From: Saccoglossus kowalevskii | Taxonomy: Eukaryota > Hemichordata > Enteropneusta > Harrimaniidae | Assembly (NCBI RefSeq): GCF_000003605.2 | Contig: NW_003109113.1 | Location: 80,290 to 130,070 of the forward strand | Direction of reading: 5' to 3' | DNA length: 49,781 nucleotides | Shown here: positions 1-13,300 of the stretch, one piece after another | Position numbering within the stretch: position 1 is the stretch's first letter | Layout: each line of letters begins with the position of its first letter | The notes under the pieces: model-generated | The model's database searches: none | What the model saw: only the letters and a program-made list of their open reading frames with translations | Told to the model about the DNA's origin: nothing | Program-made: the position numbers and the translations under genes

Positions 1-1960
1 TTTGCTCTGTTTGTCCAAAAAATTAGCATAAAATGAAAGTGTCTTTTTTCAACCTAGTTTGGTTGGTGTGCTTTAGGAACCCTTATAATGTATAGACTGT
101 CAAGAAATACCAATATGATGTCTACTTGACATTTGAATAAATCACTTTTTCTATGAAAACTCTTCCATCATTTGTGACATCCAAATGTTGCTATGGTAAC
201 ACTCCATCTTGGAATCTAAAACAGCTCTATTGAACTTTGATTTTCAATTCTTATCAACTACCATCTCCAATTGTATGTAACTACGATGTAGTTACAGTGT
301 AATGTAAACTACAGCTTAGTTACAGCAACAAAAGCTTTAGACTCAATTTGCTGTCAAACACACATGGACATACCAGCTCATAATGACCTTAACCTCAGTA
401 ATAAGCATATTTGGATGTTGCAATTACTGGTTACCCAGTTCAATATATTTAATGATTTTCACCACTCCCATTGTAACAATATTGTTACCAGGTAACTCCA
501 GAATCAGTGAATGACACTAATGATGCATTTATCTCGTTCATAATCGCATGTGAAATAACATATGGTTAATTTGTGTCATGGTTGCCATCTCAGCAACCAT
601 TGTCGCTGTCAAGTTGAGCATTGCATGTGAATGGAACACAGTATAAAACGATTGACCTGTTTAAGCTGACCACCTTTTCCAGTCACTTCGCTTGTACTAA
701 TTTTTAGGACACTATAAAGCAAGCAATTGTGTCAGTTTAGATTGGTTTCTGAGGGATGAATTTGTATTCTGATGAAGCCAAAATAATGCAGGGCTTAAAC
801 TTCACAGACATTGAATGCAAATAATTGTTTTGATGCCCAAGAAGTTTGCCATGGTGTCCTTTCTATACATTATTTCTATATGCTAAGACCATTTTACAAA
901 TTTTGGCTTTGAAAATGAGTGCCTTGTCAACCTGATATTGTACATGATTCGGGTGAAACACTACCTTAGAACATTGTAGACAAAGACAAAGTTACAAGTT
1001 TATTTTTGTGTATCGTCTTTTATTCTTTTGAGCAGAACTGATTTTATATTATTTGTAATAATTGTACATGTAATAATTATAATAATTATTAAACCATTTG
1101 TTTTCACTGCTATATTTTTTCTGCGAATTCAGAATTTTATGGCATTCGTGGCAACAAAAGCCTACATGACATAGGACTTTAGAGACATTTTCATTACTTA
1201 CCAAAATTTAGTGTTTTTCACTTAATCATGAATTAAAGATTTGTTTGTCACAAAATTACAGCAGTTTACAGTACTAATTTGTTGAATTTAACATCTATCA
1301 GAATTAGCTCCACAGCGTTTTATTATTTGTGTAACTACTGATTCATGTCAGATATATTTTACTGTTGAAACTGGAATAACTTCATATGGGAATCCTGATA
1401 AAGTTCACAGCTGGCGATTTAACAATACCCGTATCAGATAGTCAACTTCTTCTGAATTTGATTACCTAACGTTTTTAGGTTCATGTGCTGCAAGTTACAG
1501 AGCATGTACCTATTAAAGCGGTCGTTCCTCAGCAAATAATTAAGCCAAGGCATTTTCAATGTCAAAATCGCAAAATTCTCCGTTTTTACGCAATCTGGGA
1601 AGTTTGAATTACTAAATGAAGTTCAGGACGACGAAGCTGAAATATACAAGAACCAACACATACCAAAAATGATATCTCAAAAAAGAATATTCGTGGTGTA
1701 TTTTAAGTCTAACCGGACCGGAAGTGGGAATTTGTTAGTACTCTAAATATCCAAACATATTTTTGTATACGGTAGCAATAATTTTTCAGATATTAATAGA
1801 TCAATCAGTCTCAATCAAAGCTTGATGGAATCATATATTTGCTTAATCAGCTACACATCCTTAGGTTAATGCTAAGCATGTACTTCTAAAACAAATACAG
1901 TACATTCAAGATGACTCAGTTCTATAAAGGAGAATACATGTTTAAATTAACACTTGATGC

Positions 1961-2105
1961 TAGTTCTTTGAGGGCGCTCAACTAAAATATGGTGTAAAAC
2001 AGTATCTTTGAGTAGGTCTCATGAGGGCGTTCTACTAGTACTTGCAGTTCTTTGAATTGAACTCTAGAGGGTGTCCTATTATACTGTACTGATTAAACTT
2101 GTCTA
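1961..2105. repeat. Three imperfect tandem units carrying AGGGCG/AGGGTG
   Basis: Three loosely similar units of about 45-50 bp follow one another. Each has a TTCTTTGA or TCTTTGA start, an AGGGCG or AGGGTG core (1971, 2024, about 2068) and a CTACTA or CTATTA-like tail. Similarity is judged by eye and the units are diverged. The core resembles the centre of the CTCF motif, so the array may be a worn repeat or a site cluster. Confidence 0.4.
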
Positions 2106-2803
2106 AGAATAAACTACCGGTATTATATAAAAACAGTATTAAGTTACTACAACTTAAACTATTATTATTGGTTAATGCTACTAGGATACAGTACATTTAA
2201 AACAAATTGAGGTCACCAGACAATTTTGTGAGAAAATGTCTGAAATGTCATGGAAAATATTTGTATTTTTGGTTTCTGTGGTCAAATTAATTTTTATTTG
2301 TCTTGCTTGTGTATGTTAATTTATTCAAAATAATGATGTTTTCATCAAACATATATGATATAGTTTTCATAAATTTGTTATTTTTTATCATGTTCATGTT
2401 CTTGTGGTAATGAGATTTCAGTAGATTTCACCATTTTTCTGCACAAGTAACAGAGTAGAGAATTTATATATGGAGTCTGACAAAGTGTTTCTAGAACTTA
2501 AAATGTATTTTAAAAGTCTGTAAACTGTTCAGAGGTGTCAACATGCATCATTGGCTATGCATATAAAATGTCATTTCTATTGACCACATTTACGGTAATC
2601 TGAACACCTATTCATCACATTGGCAGAATTCCATTAATAGTCCTTGTTTCTGTGTAAATTTTAACACAGCTTTGTTTAATATAGACATTTTGTGTGGACT
2701 TGGTTCATGCCCGGTCACTCAATCCCATGCTATACGTATGGTACTGTGAACACAACCACATGGGTCAGTTTACATGTATCCTTAGATACCTCTCAAAGAA
2801 TGA

Positions 2804-2817
2804 CCACTAGAGGGCGA
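2804..2817 (+). promoter_or_regulatory. CTCF-like core motif
   Basis: CCACTAGAGGGCGA matches 13 of 14 positions of the consensus CTCF core CCASYAGRKGGCRS, differing only at the last base. CTCF is present in most bilaterians. Together with the three weaker AGGGCG motifs 700-850 bp upstream, and its place about 1.4 kb before a gene start, this could be an insulator or promoter-proximal site. A single motif match of this length can arise by chance. Confidence 0.35.
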
Positions 2818-4206
2818 CATTATAAACACAATCGAAACTTGAAACTCTTGGCATTTATCAACCAAAAAAATAAACAATGAGATAAACTGACATTTCATTT
2901 TTGATTTATATTTTCAGAAAATTATCTTTTCACAAATTATAGTACACAACAGGAAATTAATTTTTGAAATCCTTTAGGCAGTCATTTGCGGTTGCTAAAA
3001 TTAATATAAATGCTTCAATGTAATGAATGGTGAAACCAATATATTCAGTGCTTTCTTAAGTTTGAATCTATATTACCACATTTGCGCTATTAATAGTGCA
3101 TGCAGTGCATGTCTATGGTGAAATTAAATAGTTTTTTCAATGATTCAGCATATACTAAAATTTAATGCAAATGTTAGTGTATATGTACATGTACTTCTAA
3201 TAGTGCAAACACAGTAGTTGTGTTTATTGGTATGTAGATATTTTATCCAATCTGAGTACTATGGTATAGCATTACATTGAAATAAATAATACATACCAAG
3301 AATTGACTGTTACATTCTTTATCAAATTATTGCCTGATATAATTACATGTATAGCATTATTGAAATTACACTCACTGATTGCATTTTGATTTGTCGTTCT
3401 TGAAAATAAACACATTGTTTCTGTGTTGTCAAGCACATGTTGCAAAAAAGTGTGTATGTAGAACTCTTTTGAATTATTTTAAAAATTGAACTTTTTTAAA
3501 TTGCTTCAAACATAATTTTCAGTGGGTAAATTACTTTGAATGTTAATCAAATCATTATTCTTTATCAGTTTATTTTTTGGTTTGGTTTGGTTTGTTGCTT
3601 GATGATTTTGATATTTTGAATTGGTTTTAAAAACACTCAGACAGGTGTCTTTCAGTATATTTTTCTCCTCTGTCACCCTTATATTGTACAGTTTTACTCA
3701 GGCGGAGAAACTTAAACTAAACAAAGTTAAAAAGCCATAAATACTTGACATGTAGCAACTACCACATTTTAACAGGCACTGTCAAATCCCTGGAAGAGTT
3801 TGGAGAGGGTCACATTTTCCTGGTGATGCCCCGCTGATAAAACCTCTGGTAAAACAAACAACTAAACAATGAAACCAACCAATTTGTAATGAATAATACA
3901 TTTTTTTTGTATCTCTAAAAATAATGCTCTGCGTTACACTTGGTTGAACAAAGCTAGGGGTGGTATTGTTGTTCAGCACAAAGGTTAATACAATAGGACA
4001 TTAATAAAACATTAGTTGGTCTACGTCACAACTCTAGTAGGTAAATCTCATTAATAAAAGGTAATCCGAGTTTATAGGGACACAACCTCGGTATCTCAAG
4101 TTTACTCTGGTTATGTCTGCTGTTAGAATCCTTCACTATGAATAGGAATTAAGATTGCACGGTTATAAGTGTGCATGATTGCACGCTATAGTGTGTGGAC
4201 TTTGAA

Positions 4207-4310
4207 ATGTCGGATGGAAAATTATGGCTTCCACTCATTCGTCGCAAACTGTACATGGACGCTCTTGAGAAGGAGTACTATGAATGCAGGGAAAGGGCAA
4301 GACAGAAACG
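4207..4310 (+). CDS. Exon 1 of the 247-residue protein
   Basis: The reading starts MSDGKLWLPLIRRKLYMD and runs for 34 codons plus two bases, then meets a donor (ACG|GTACGA). The in-frame TAG at 4189-4191 makes the ATG at 4207 the first possible start. The remaining CG joins a T from exon 2 to make Arg35. No other strong exon is needed between here and 24405 because the phases already match, though a symmetric extra exon in the 20-kb intron cannot be excluded. Confidence 0.7.
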
Positions 4311-7300
4311 GTACGATGTTCATTTTTAATTCTTCTCCCTTTTAGAATCATTGAAGGGAATGTAAAATGTATTGGCAGTGGTAGCTCTATGGTAGTTATA
4401 TTTTACTTTTCCTTGTACCGGTAGTTGTTAATGTGTTTACTTTTAGTTGTCTTGTTGAGACCATAGCAATTACCAACACTCATTACTGCTGTGAATAGCT
4501 ATACATACAAGTGTGAATATCAATTCTGTAATTGGTCATTTGCATGTAATTTAGAGATCATGTACTGTGACCTTAAGTACACAGTCTGTTAATAGAAACA
4601 ACATGGACTCATCTTACCACATTACTTATATTGTCACTAATGAAACTTCCACCACGCGGTGAACTTATTAATATTTCACACTGCTTCCTGCCATGATATC
4701 CATAACAGGGTTATATTGTAATACTTAATTTTGTTGTTTTCATATCTTGACTGGCCTTGTGAAATAGTTATTGATTGGCCTGAGAACCTTCCTGGTGAAG
4801 GGTGTTGTCTTTTACAATGGCTATTGAGCGGTGGTTTTCAAAGGGCTCAAATAAATCACCAATTATAAACTGGCAGCATTTTTTATGAAAATGTTAAATG
4901 CTTTAAAAATTGATTACACCTATTTGTTGTAATAATTGTAGCAAATCAGTATAATATGGAGGGGACTCATTATAAACTTTGTATGGAATGCTAAAGTTAT
5001 TCTACATTGCAGAAAATGTGGATTTTTCTTTTGACATTAACATTTTGAAGTTTATTGGGACGTCTTAGTTACAACAATTTAAGGAAAGAATAAATAAACA
5101 CAGTTTTATACAAGACTGCACTACCCAATAATTACCCCATGTGACTATCTAATATATTGCCTTTACACACACTCTCATGAAAAAGCAATATCAAGCTTTG
5201 ATGATGTAATACAGCTCACATACTGAACATGAAAAGTATGCTTTTTTGCTCTTGTTCTGTTTTTTTTGTCATTTTCAACATGTTGGTTCTTTTATTTTAA
5301 ATATTTTTTTGTTTTTGTAGTCTTCTGATGAGAATGAACTAGATTATAAGTCACATGTAGTTAAATATAAATAGAAACACTACTCACAATACATTAACAT
5401 TTCCTTCTGACTGACAATCCCAGTGACCTAGTATCATAAAATATTTATCATTTTATATTTCAGTCAGGGACACACTATTCATCCATAGGGAGGTATTGGT
5501 AGTACATTTTGCAGTGGTGTAGGTGGGAGATGTGTTACAGATAAAACAAAGTTTGTGATCACTGTGAAGTAGCTAACCCGTAACACAATGTTTATCCACA
5601 CGTTTTTTTTCACTCTGTAAGTTATGTGCAGGCATTCCCATGTATTGTGTTAAATTAAGATGGGTTTATAATGAGATTTTGCTTTTTTTTTTTTTTGGTG
5701 AATTTGACAATCTGCGGTACCTGGAAAAGTAAATCGCCAATAATTATTATACAAATTACTGTATAGTTTGTATATTGTCTAGAATTGCGGTTTAATTTCT
5801 CAGGTCATAGTTGAAATAAAGAAGTCAAATTTACCAGTCAGTGTCACTTTGGAGCCTCAAAACCATTCCTCAACAAAATCTCCCCCTGATTCATCCATAG
5901 TTTATTATAATATTAAGTGAAAATTTCTATTTTTATTTTGTGTCTCACTGTTAAATCTAAACTGTGTGTATAGTTGAAAGATAACTGTCCTAAACTGTTC
6001 TTGGTCTGATATGCAGATGTGATTTGAATTGTTTAATTAATACACATCTTTAAACTTTAAGCATTACATAAATGTACACTGTAGTATCATATTAACTAGC
6101 TTCTTTCAGTTTATTCTAGTGTTTTGACCTTTTTCAACACTATGGCTTAAAATTGATGGTACTTAACACGAGGTCACTATAGACTATTGCCTAGATACCC
6201 TCACCTGACTGCCTCGTTGCCCTTCTCCATAATATGGACACACACAAATGTGTTTATAGGCTTTGTTTATTTCAACACACTGAAACACTATTACCGTTTA
6301 TAATGCTACTGAAACATAATCATAGTCAGAAGGTAGAGTTAACAGGAATTAATTTTTTTTATTCTTGGCCAGGATTTCCTTCATAATTTCTATTACTCAG
6401 TCAAAGGCATTTTTAGAATTTTTTTCTTAAAAATTGGATACGCTTAGGATAGTGCAAACCCTGCTTACCGTACAGTTTCCTTTAGTTCAAGTTCAGTATT
6501 TGTAAATAAACAACTGACTCAAACTGGAGGCTGATATTATCCATTTGTTTAAACTGCGCTTGCAGTTGTCCTGGTGACGGGCGTTACACATTATACACAT
6601 GCTGACACAGGTTCAAAATGAAGTTGGGTTTAATTGTTTTCTGAAAGAATGTCTACACAAGACATTAGCAGCAGGTAGTGTGTTGAGATTCAAACTGATT
6701 GCCTAAGGGATTTTCTTTTATGAATTAATGCAAAGAATCTGATTCACCTGTTTGAATTGGGTTATAATGGAGGTCGTTAACAAACTCAGGCTAAGATGAA
6801 CAAGTAGATATACAAGTTTGTTGAGAAGTTGATAAAAAGTCTGTGTCTTGCCCACATCTTGTTAATTGACCTCTTTGAGTGCCAAGTTTGTTTGGGTAAA
6901 TTGTCCACATTATCTGTAATTTTCACTTAATTCAATCTTAACTCTTATCTGCTCAAGTCAATGTAAAAGTACATAGGACATTGCTTCTGTGACATTGCTT
7001 CTAGTTTTTGATCAAAAAATTGAAATTTTATCAACACAGAGCAGACTATAATTGAAGTTGGCTTTGCCGCTCAAAATGTTAATAGTAATTAAAATTATCA
7101 TTTTTGGTTTTTATTTCTCCATAACAACATATTGGTTGTGATATTAAACCGTGACAGTAACAACTTTAGATTTCCCCATGGATGAACCCATTACTGTATT
7201 TTCTATTTATGGGTGTGCAACTCCCTTTGATGCATAAACTGTATTGTAATCAAATTTTAGCTTTTCTTAGTCTTCAAAATTCAGTGTTCAGCAAATGGCT

Positions 7301-10300
7301 GCCTGGATTTCGTTGAGAGCGAGAGAACTACAAGACTTACCTTGGTCCTCAACTAACATTATATTCTCGCTTGTCATCACATAGAGGAGAATTAATGGAA
7401 CGCTATTTGAGGAACAAACACTCGTCATGTGGTTCCCTTGCTCTCAAATGGATTTTGGCATTCATTTGCATCTAAGGTATTTTCGATCACAGACTTTCAA
7501 ACTTTCAGGATCAACATATTAGGTGTTCTACAATAGAAAATGATCTTTGTTTGGCTGGAAAGGGAAAGAATAATCAGCCATATAATACTATTAGTTTTTT
7601 ATTTGTCAACGTAAACCGTTACGGTAATCTAAATATACACAGTTTTGTCTTAATACTATACTAAAGTCAACAAAAGCATGTTTATACTTATAAACTTCAT
7701 AAAGCCAAAAAAAAAATTTTTCATTTAAAATTTGTCGATGCAACATTTCATGAAATGTTCATAAATTTGAAAGGCCAAATAATCTGACAAATCTAGTTAG
7801 TCACTGCACGGGCTCATACAAAATGTAATTGTTGTTTAGGTTTATAAATATACATAGGTTTGTTTGACTGCATTGTAGATGCAGTACTTGTTCTTTTTCA
7901 TAGATCTTATGAAATGTTGCAGGCACACACATTTATGAGCCTGAGAATTTACAGGTGTTTAGTATCTCATTACTAAGGAAGAATTCCTAACTTATAAATG
8001 TACAGTAATAATCAGTTAGTTTGCATCTATGCTGATAGTAACTACCTGTTGAATTATATCCCCTATATCCCCTCAAGGCCAGATTAAAAGTTGTATTTAA
8101 TCTGTATAGGCAGTGTTCAGTGTAAAAACATATTTACTAGTAAGATTTGTTTCAGTCTTGTTTGAATGTGTCAACAACAATATTATCATTAATATCAATA
8201 AAATCAACCAACCATTCATTTTTCCCAAGGTGAAAGTATTGACATTATGGTGACTAGATTTCAATCAATCTTTCTTGCATTCTTATTTGTACAGGTGAAA
8301 AAGTCCCACCACCATCACCTCTGGGAAATCATTTTTTAGAAATTTAAGCCTCCAAAACTAATGAGATATGAATGTGGGTCAGTTTGGCTTTTCAGTTCAA
8401 AAGACACCAAATGTGGCTCACTATTGACTCACCAGTCATTCTATTCAAATCGACATAAGATAAACCTTATAGTTTTTGCCCCTAACCTGACAAAAACTTG
8501 TTGAAAAGCAAAATACTCGATCACTATTGTGTTTATCTCCGAAAGCAGGTGTAAAGCTTACTATAGACGACATGATTACTCCCTATTCAGATGGGAAATG
8601 GAATGTTGCCAAGTTGTTTATAAGTCTCACAATGTAAGTCAAGTCAATACATGTAAACATATACTAGAGTGTAGAAAATAGCCGTGAATAAAAAGATATT
8701 TAATTATAAACCAAGTGCTGGAAGGTAGTCTTTGTTTCACACACACACACACAGGTTGCCATAGTACCGGTGTACCATTCCGCCCCTCCATATTGTTCTG
8801 TCTGCAAAAGCACCTTTTTAGTTTTTTGACTGAAAAGAGTAGGCATGTATTTCGGTGACAACATTGACTGGTCTTGACTGTTCAATTTTTCATGCAAAGA
8901 GCATGTACTGAATTGGACTGACATTTGGTTAATAGGTTGACTTCTCAAGGGTCATATTAAGGCTTCTTTTGTATACTATGAAATTTGTCAATTTGTGAAC
9001 ACCATATAGTTGAGAATAAAAATACCACACAGTGAGGTAGAACTTGGCAGATTAAATCAGTTAGTGAAGTAATGTTCATATTGAGAACAAAAATACCATA
9101 CAATGAGGCAAAACTTGGCAAATTAAATCAGTTAGCAAAGTAATATATTGAAAATTGAAATACCATACAGTGAGGCAGAGCTTGGCAGATTATTATTAGT
9201 AAACTATTACAACAAAATATTGTCCGGGCACACATTTTTGAAGACTGATTAAAATTATGAATGAATTACCGGTACATTTACATGATGACATTTAGGTGTG
9301 TGTGTGTGTGTGTGTGGGGGGGGGGTCAGGTAAACACCTCTGTGAACACCTCAACAAAGGTGTAAACACCTCTATGGCCTCTGTGAATTTTTTTACAATC
9401 CTTCAAACATTAGATCAATATTCTGACATGTGACCTAATTTTAGTACAATTTTCAATTAAATGTTAGTAAATAAGTTGATTTTTCTTTTGCTTGACTGAA
9501 TCTAAAACAAAATGTTGAAGGATTGATGTTTTTTTTTATTCTAATCTCCATATCTGAGAAGTCAATAGAAAAAATTTAAACTAATACTTCAAGTCATCTG
9601 ATCCATCTTTTCTTGACCAGCAGGTGTACATCAGCAAGCTTTTTATCATGCTATTTCAGTTGCATTTCCATAGATACAAGCATCATTCACATCCTTGGAT
9701 CACATCTGTTTATCAGCAGCCATGTTTGTGGTTACTATGGTAATACATACACACAATGTCATACAGACTCAGTAAACTAACTACATTTTTACACAAGTTC
9801 TTTATACATATTTATTATTGATTTTAAACTAAAAACACTTTTGTTGCAAATTTTAGGATCAAATATTGACTTTGAGGTGAAAAATATATTTACTTTTGTA
9901 GTTATGACTCTTCATTGAAATAATTGTGTAGCTATGTAAAAGTCTATAAAGTATATTCATGTTATGACACTGCTGGATGGATATCTAGTGTCAGCAAAAT
10001 ATAATTCTATTCATTTAGTGATGCCATCCATTCATATGTCAATTTAGCTTCATTCAAGGAGATAGGTCAATAGTAATATTAAATTATCCAAATGAGCAGT
10101 TTAGTTTTTGATATAGGTAATGTTTGCGTTAAGTGTTTTTTAGCCCCAACTAGACACAGTCCTGGGATAATAGATTGAATTCCATCCACTTATAATTCAT
10201 CCATTGCATTTTCTTTCTCAAATGTTCATGGACCATATTTTTTCAAAACTTGGTACATAGTTGTTAAATCATATATTTCTTATTTTTTTTTAGATTCTTA

Positions 10301-13300
10301 GATTCAAAATGGCCACTTGGCGATCATAATTGATTCCAAAATGGCCCAAAAATCTTTTTTTTATACATGTAGAGTAGCTTGTGTTGCTGGCCAATTACAT
10401 GACTTTCATTCCGTAGGGACTACATTCCATAAAATTTGACTAAACAACCATTCAGACATTTTCATAAACAACGCTACACAAAAGCAAAAATATTGTCATT
10501 TTCTTTATTGTTACATATTTGATATATGTTAAAAGGATTATGAAAATTAAATAAAAATATGGAGTCATTGTACTCGATTTAGAGAAAATTTATCATTACA
10601 GTGAAATGGAATGTTTTCTCTGTTTTAGGACATTTTACCATTGTTTCCTATGGCAAGGATATATTTCAATTTCTCTAAATATTGATCTGTGACATGTGGT
10701 GAAAAAAAGATATATAAGTATTAAAAAATTGACAATATATTTTAGTTGGTTCTCACCAAGGAAATGTGTTTTCATTGTGGTCTATGAAAACCGCTGCTAA
10801 AACGCATTTTATGCATATTATTTTACTGTTTTCCTCATAAAAGAAAAATAGATCAACAGTGAACTAAGAAAGTTCACATACTTTTGACTACCGGTAATAC
10901 TGAAACGAATAATTGACAGATTTTGACACAAATTATTGCTACTTGTACATGTATATGCACTAAAATATGCACACATGTAAAATACTTGCAGGAGCATTCT
11001 AGTTTATCATACAACATACAAAGCTGTTAAGTAACCCTTGTTGCTTAGTAACAATTTGAACAAAGTGAGCTCAATATTGTCTTTAGGCTGATAAACATGG
11101 TTGCTACCCTACTTAGAATACAAAGTGATGGACACCATGTCAACAGTAACTTAACAGTCAATTAATTATCAAAAGAGGATGGATCAGGTCCAGTATGGCG
11201 CTACTTGATAGTTACTGGGTAAAATAAGCACTTCTCATATGTGGGAGAACTATCAAAGTTCAGCTGGTATAATCTAATCTTTTAAATCAATGATGGGATT
11301 ATTTCTTCCATTTAACTTTGTGTACTAATCATGGGGTGAAAAATTGAAATAAAAAAATTGCTTGCTTATTGCACAGGTTAGAGAATAAAAGTTTCTGTCC
11401 CAATCTGCATCAGACGAGCAAGGTGTATCGTACTTGTTATTTCATTCTTGCTCCATCATGTTTGAATTTTGTTGACAACATCTGTAACTTAGTGTGACTC
11501 AATTTGATCTATCCCAGCCAAAATCTACCTTTCTGGGATAGGTGGTGAACATGTCTTAATTTGAACCCCTGCTCATGATATGTAATACTATTTTAGCTGG
11601 AATTAATTTTTGCTGAAAAGAATTGTTGGGTGTTTTGTGTGGAATTTATTTTCACTGATTTTTGGCAAGTTTAATGTAAAATATAGAAAAAAAGATATAT
11701 TCGCTGGATTTTATTTTCACTGAATCATTCCTTCAGTGAAAATTAATTCCAAGCAAAAAAAGTTTTCTACTGCATTTGATTGTAATTGTTGAATCACCAA
11801 TAGTTCTTCAGCATGGCATCAGAAATATTAGCAAAGGTTCTCTTAGTTTGACCCAAGTGTTCAATGAGAGTGTAACCTTGTAATTATTGCCTTATCTTTT
11901 ACTCAAGGCAGTGGAACCATCCCTATTTAGTTGACTGATAGCATTAAACACATATCATAGTGTGCTGACAAGGTAACCCAAAACACTTGACGGTTACCTA
12001 GCTAACAAATGAACTCATAAATACATTTAATATACTGTCTAAATATTGATGTTAACAGTAACCATAATGTTGGACATTGCTGATAATGATAAGGTGTCTG
12101 ATTATAGTTCATAGTGCAATGGATGCTATTTGGAATAAATTCATTCTGTGGCATTTATGTAGTCATAAACATAGTTGGGATAATATTACAGGAACATGCA
12201 TGCCAGACCATTGTGTAGATAGTTAGACCACTAGACCATAACCTACATTTAAATAGGGATCATTAACCATCGTAATAATAAACAACCTGTCTGATTGTAA
12301 ACTGTTCTGTACCCAGTAAAATACAGTAGACTTGTAAACACAACTATGATAAAACGAATTTGCAATTTATGTACTGCTATTGAAATTGAAGTCAAGACAC
12401 ACTCCATAATGTCATTTAAAAAATACGTACGGCAAAGAAATTTACTTGTTTAAAACGCAGCATAGTAATTAACAAGCAGCCTGTCGGCTGAGCTAGCTTC
12501 GCTGTTAGCAATGCACATTTCAATTAAAGAACAGAAGATATCATTAGAAAATGAACAATATGTATAGTATCAAAGCAATCGGACTTGCTGTTTTCAACAA
12601 GAAATGGAAAATATCACTTTTTACCAAAAATTACAAAAATATTCACTAAAATTATAGAATTGAAGACATCATCACGAAATGAACAAATCTGAGAGAGGTC
12701 CACATGTAGTACCTATATATGTAATATCAAAGCAATTGGACTTGAGGTTTTTAACAAGAAGTCAAAAATATCACTTTTTACCAAAAATGACAAAAATATT
12801 CACCAAAATTAGATAATTAAAGATATCATTACAAAATGAACAAATCTGAGAGAGGTCCACATGTAGTACCTATATATGTAATATCAAAGCAATTGGACTT
12901 GCGTTTTTCAACAAGAAGTCGAAAATATCACTTTTTACCAAAAATGACAAAAATATTCACCAAAATTAGAGAATTGAAGATATCATTACAAAATGAACAA
13001 ATCTGAGAGAGGTCCACATGTAGTACCTATATGTGTAATATCAAAGCAATTGGACTTGCGGTTTTCAACAGAAGTTGAAAAATATCACTTTTTACCAAAA
13101 TGNNNNNNNNNNNNNNNNNNNNNNNNNNNNNNNNNNNNNNNNNNNNNNNNNNAAATGAACAAATCTAAGAGAGGTCTACCCAAGGTACATATACACCAAG
13201 TATCAAAGCATTCAGGCTTGTAGTTTTCAAGAAGAAGTCGAAAAAGTAAAACATTGACACAGACAACGATGTACAATCACTCATATGATAAGCTCTGCTC

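Larger units (their letters stand above)
1..4206. other. Intergenic region upstream of the four-exon gene
   Basis: This AT-rich stretch has no convincing coding exon in either strand. It holds a run of AGGGCG-type motifs between 1971 and 2817 (listed separately), AT-rich imperfect palindromes around 1055-1095, and a fragment with CTAATAGTGCAAACACAGT near 3197 that resembles one at 33230. The promoter and 5' UTR of the gene starting at 4207 should lie in its last few hundred bases. I see no clear TATA box and cannot place the transcription start. Confidence 0.5.
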
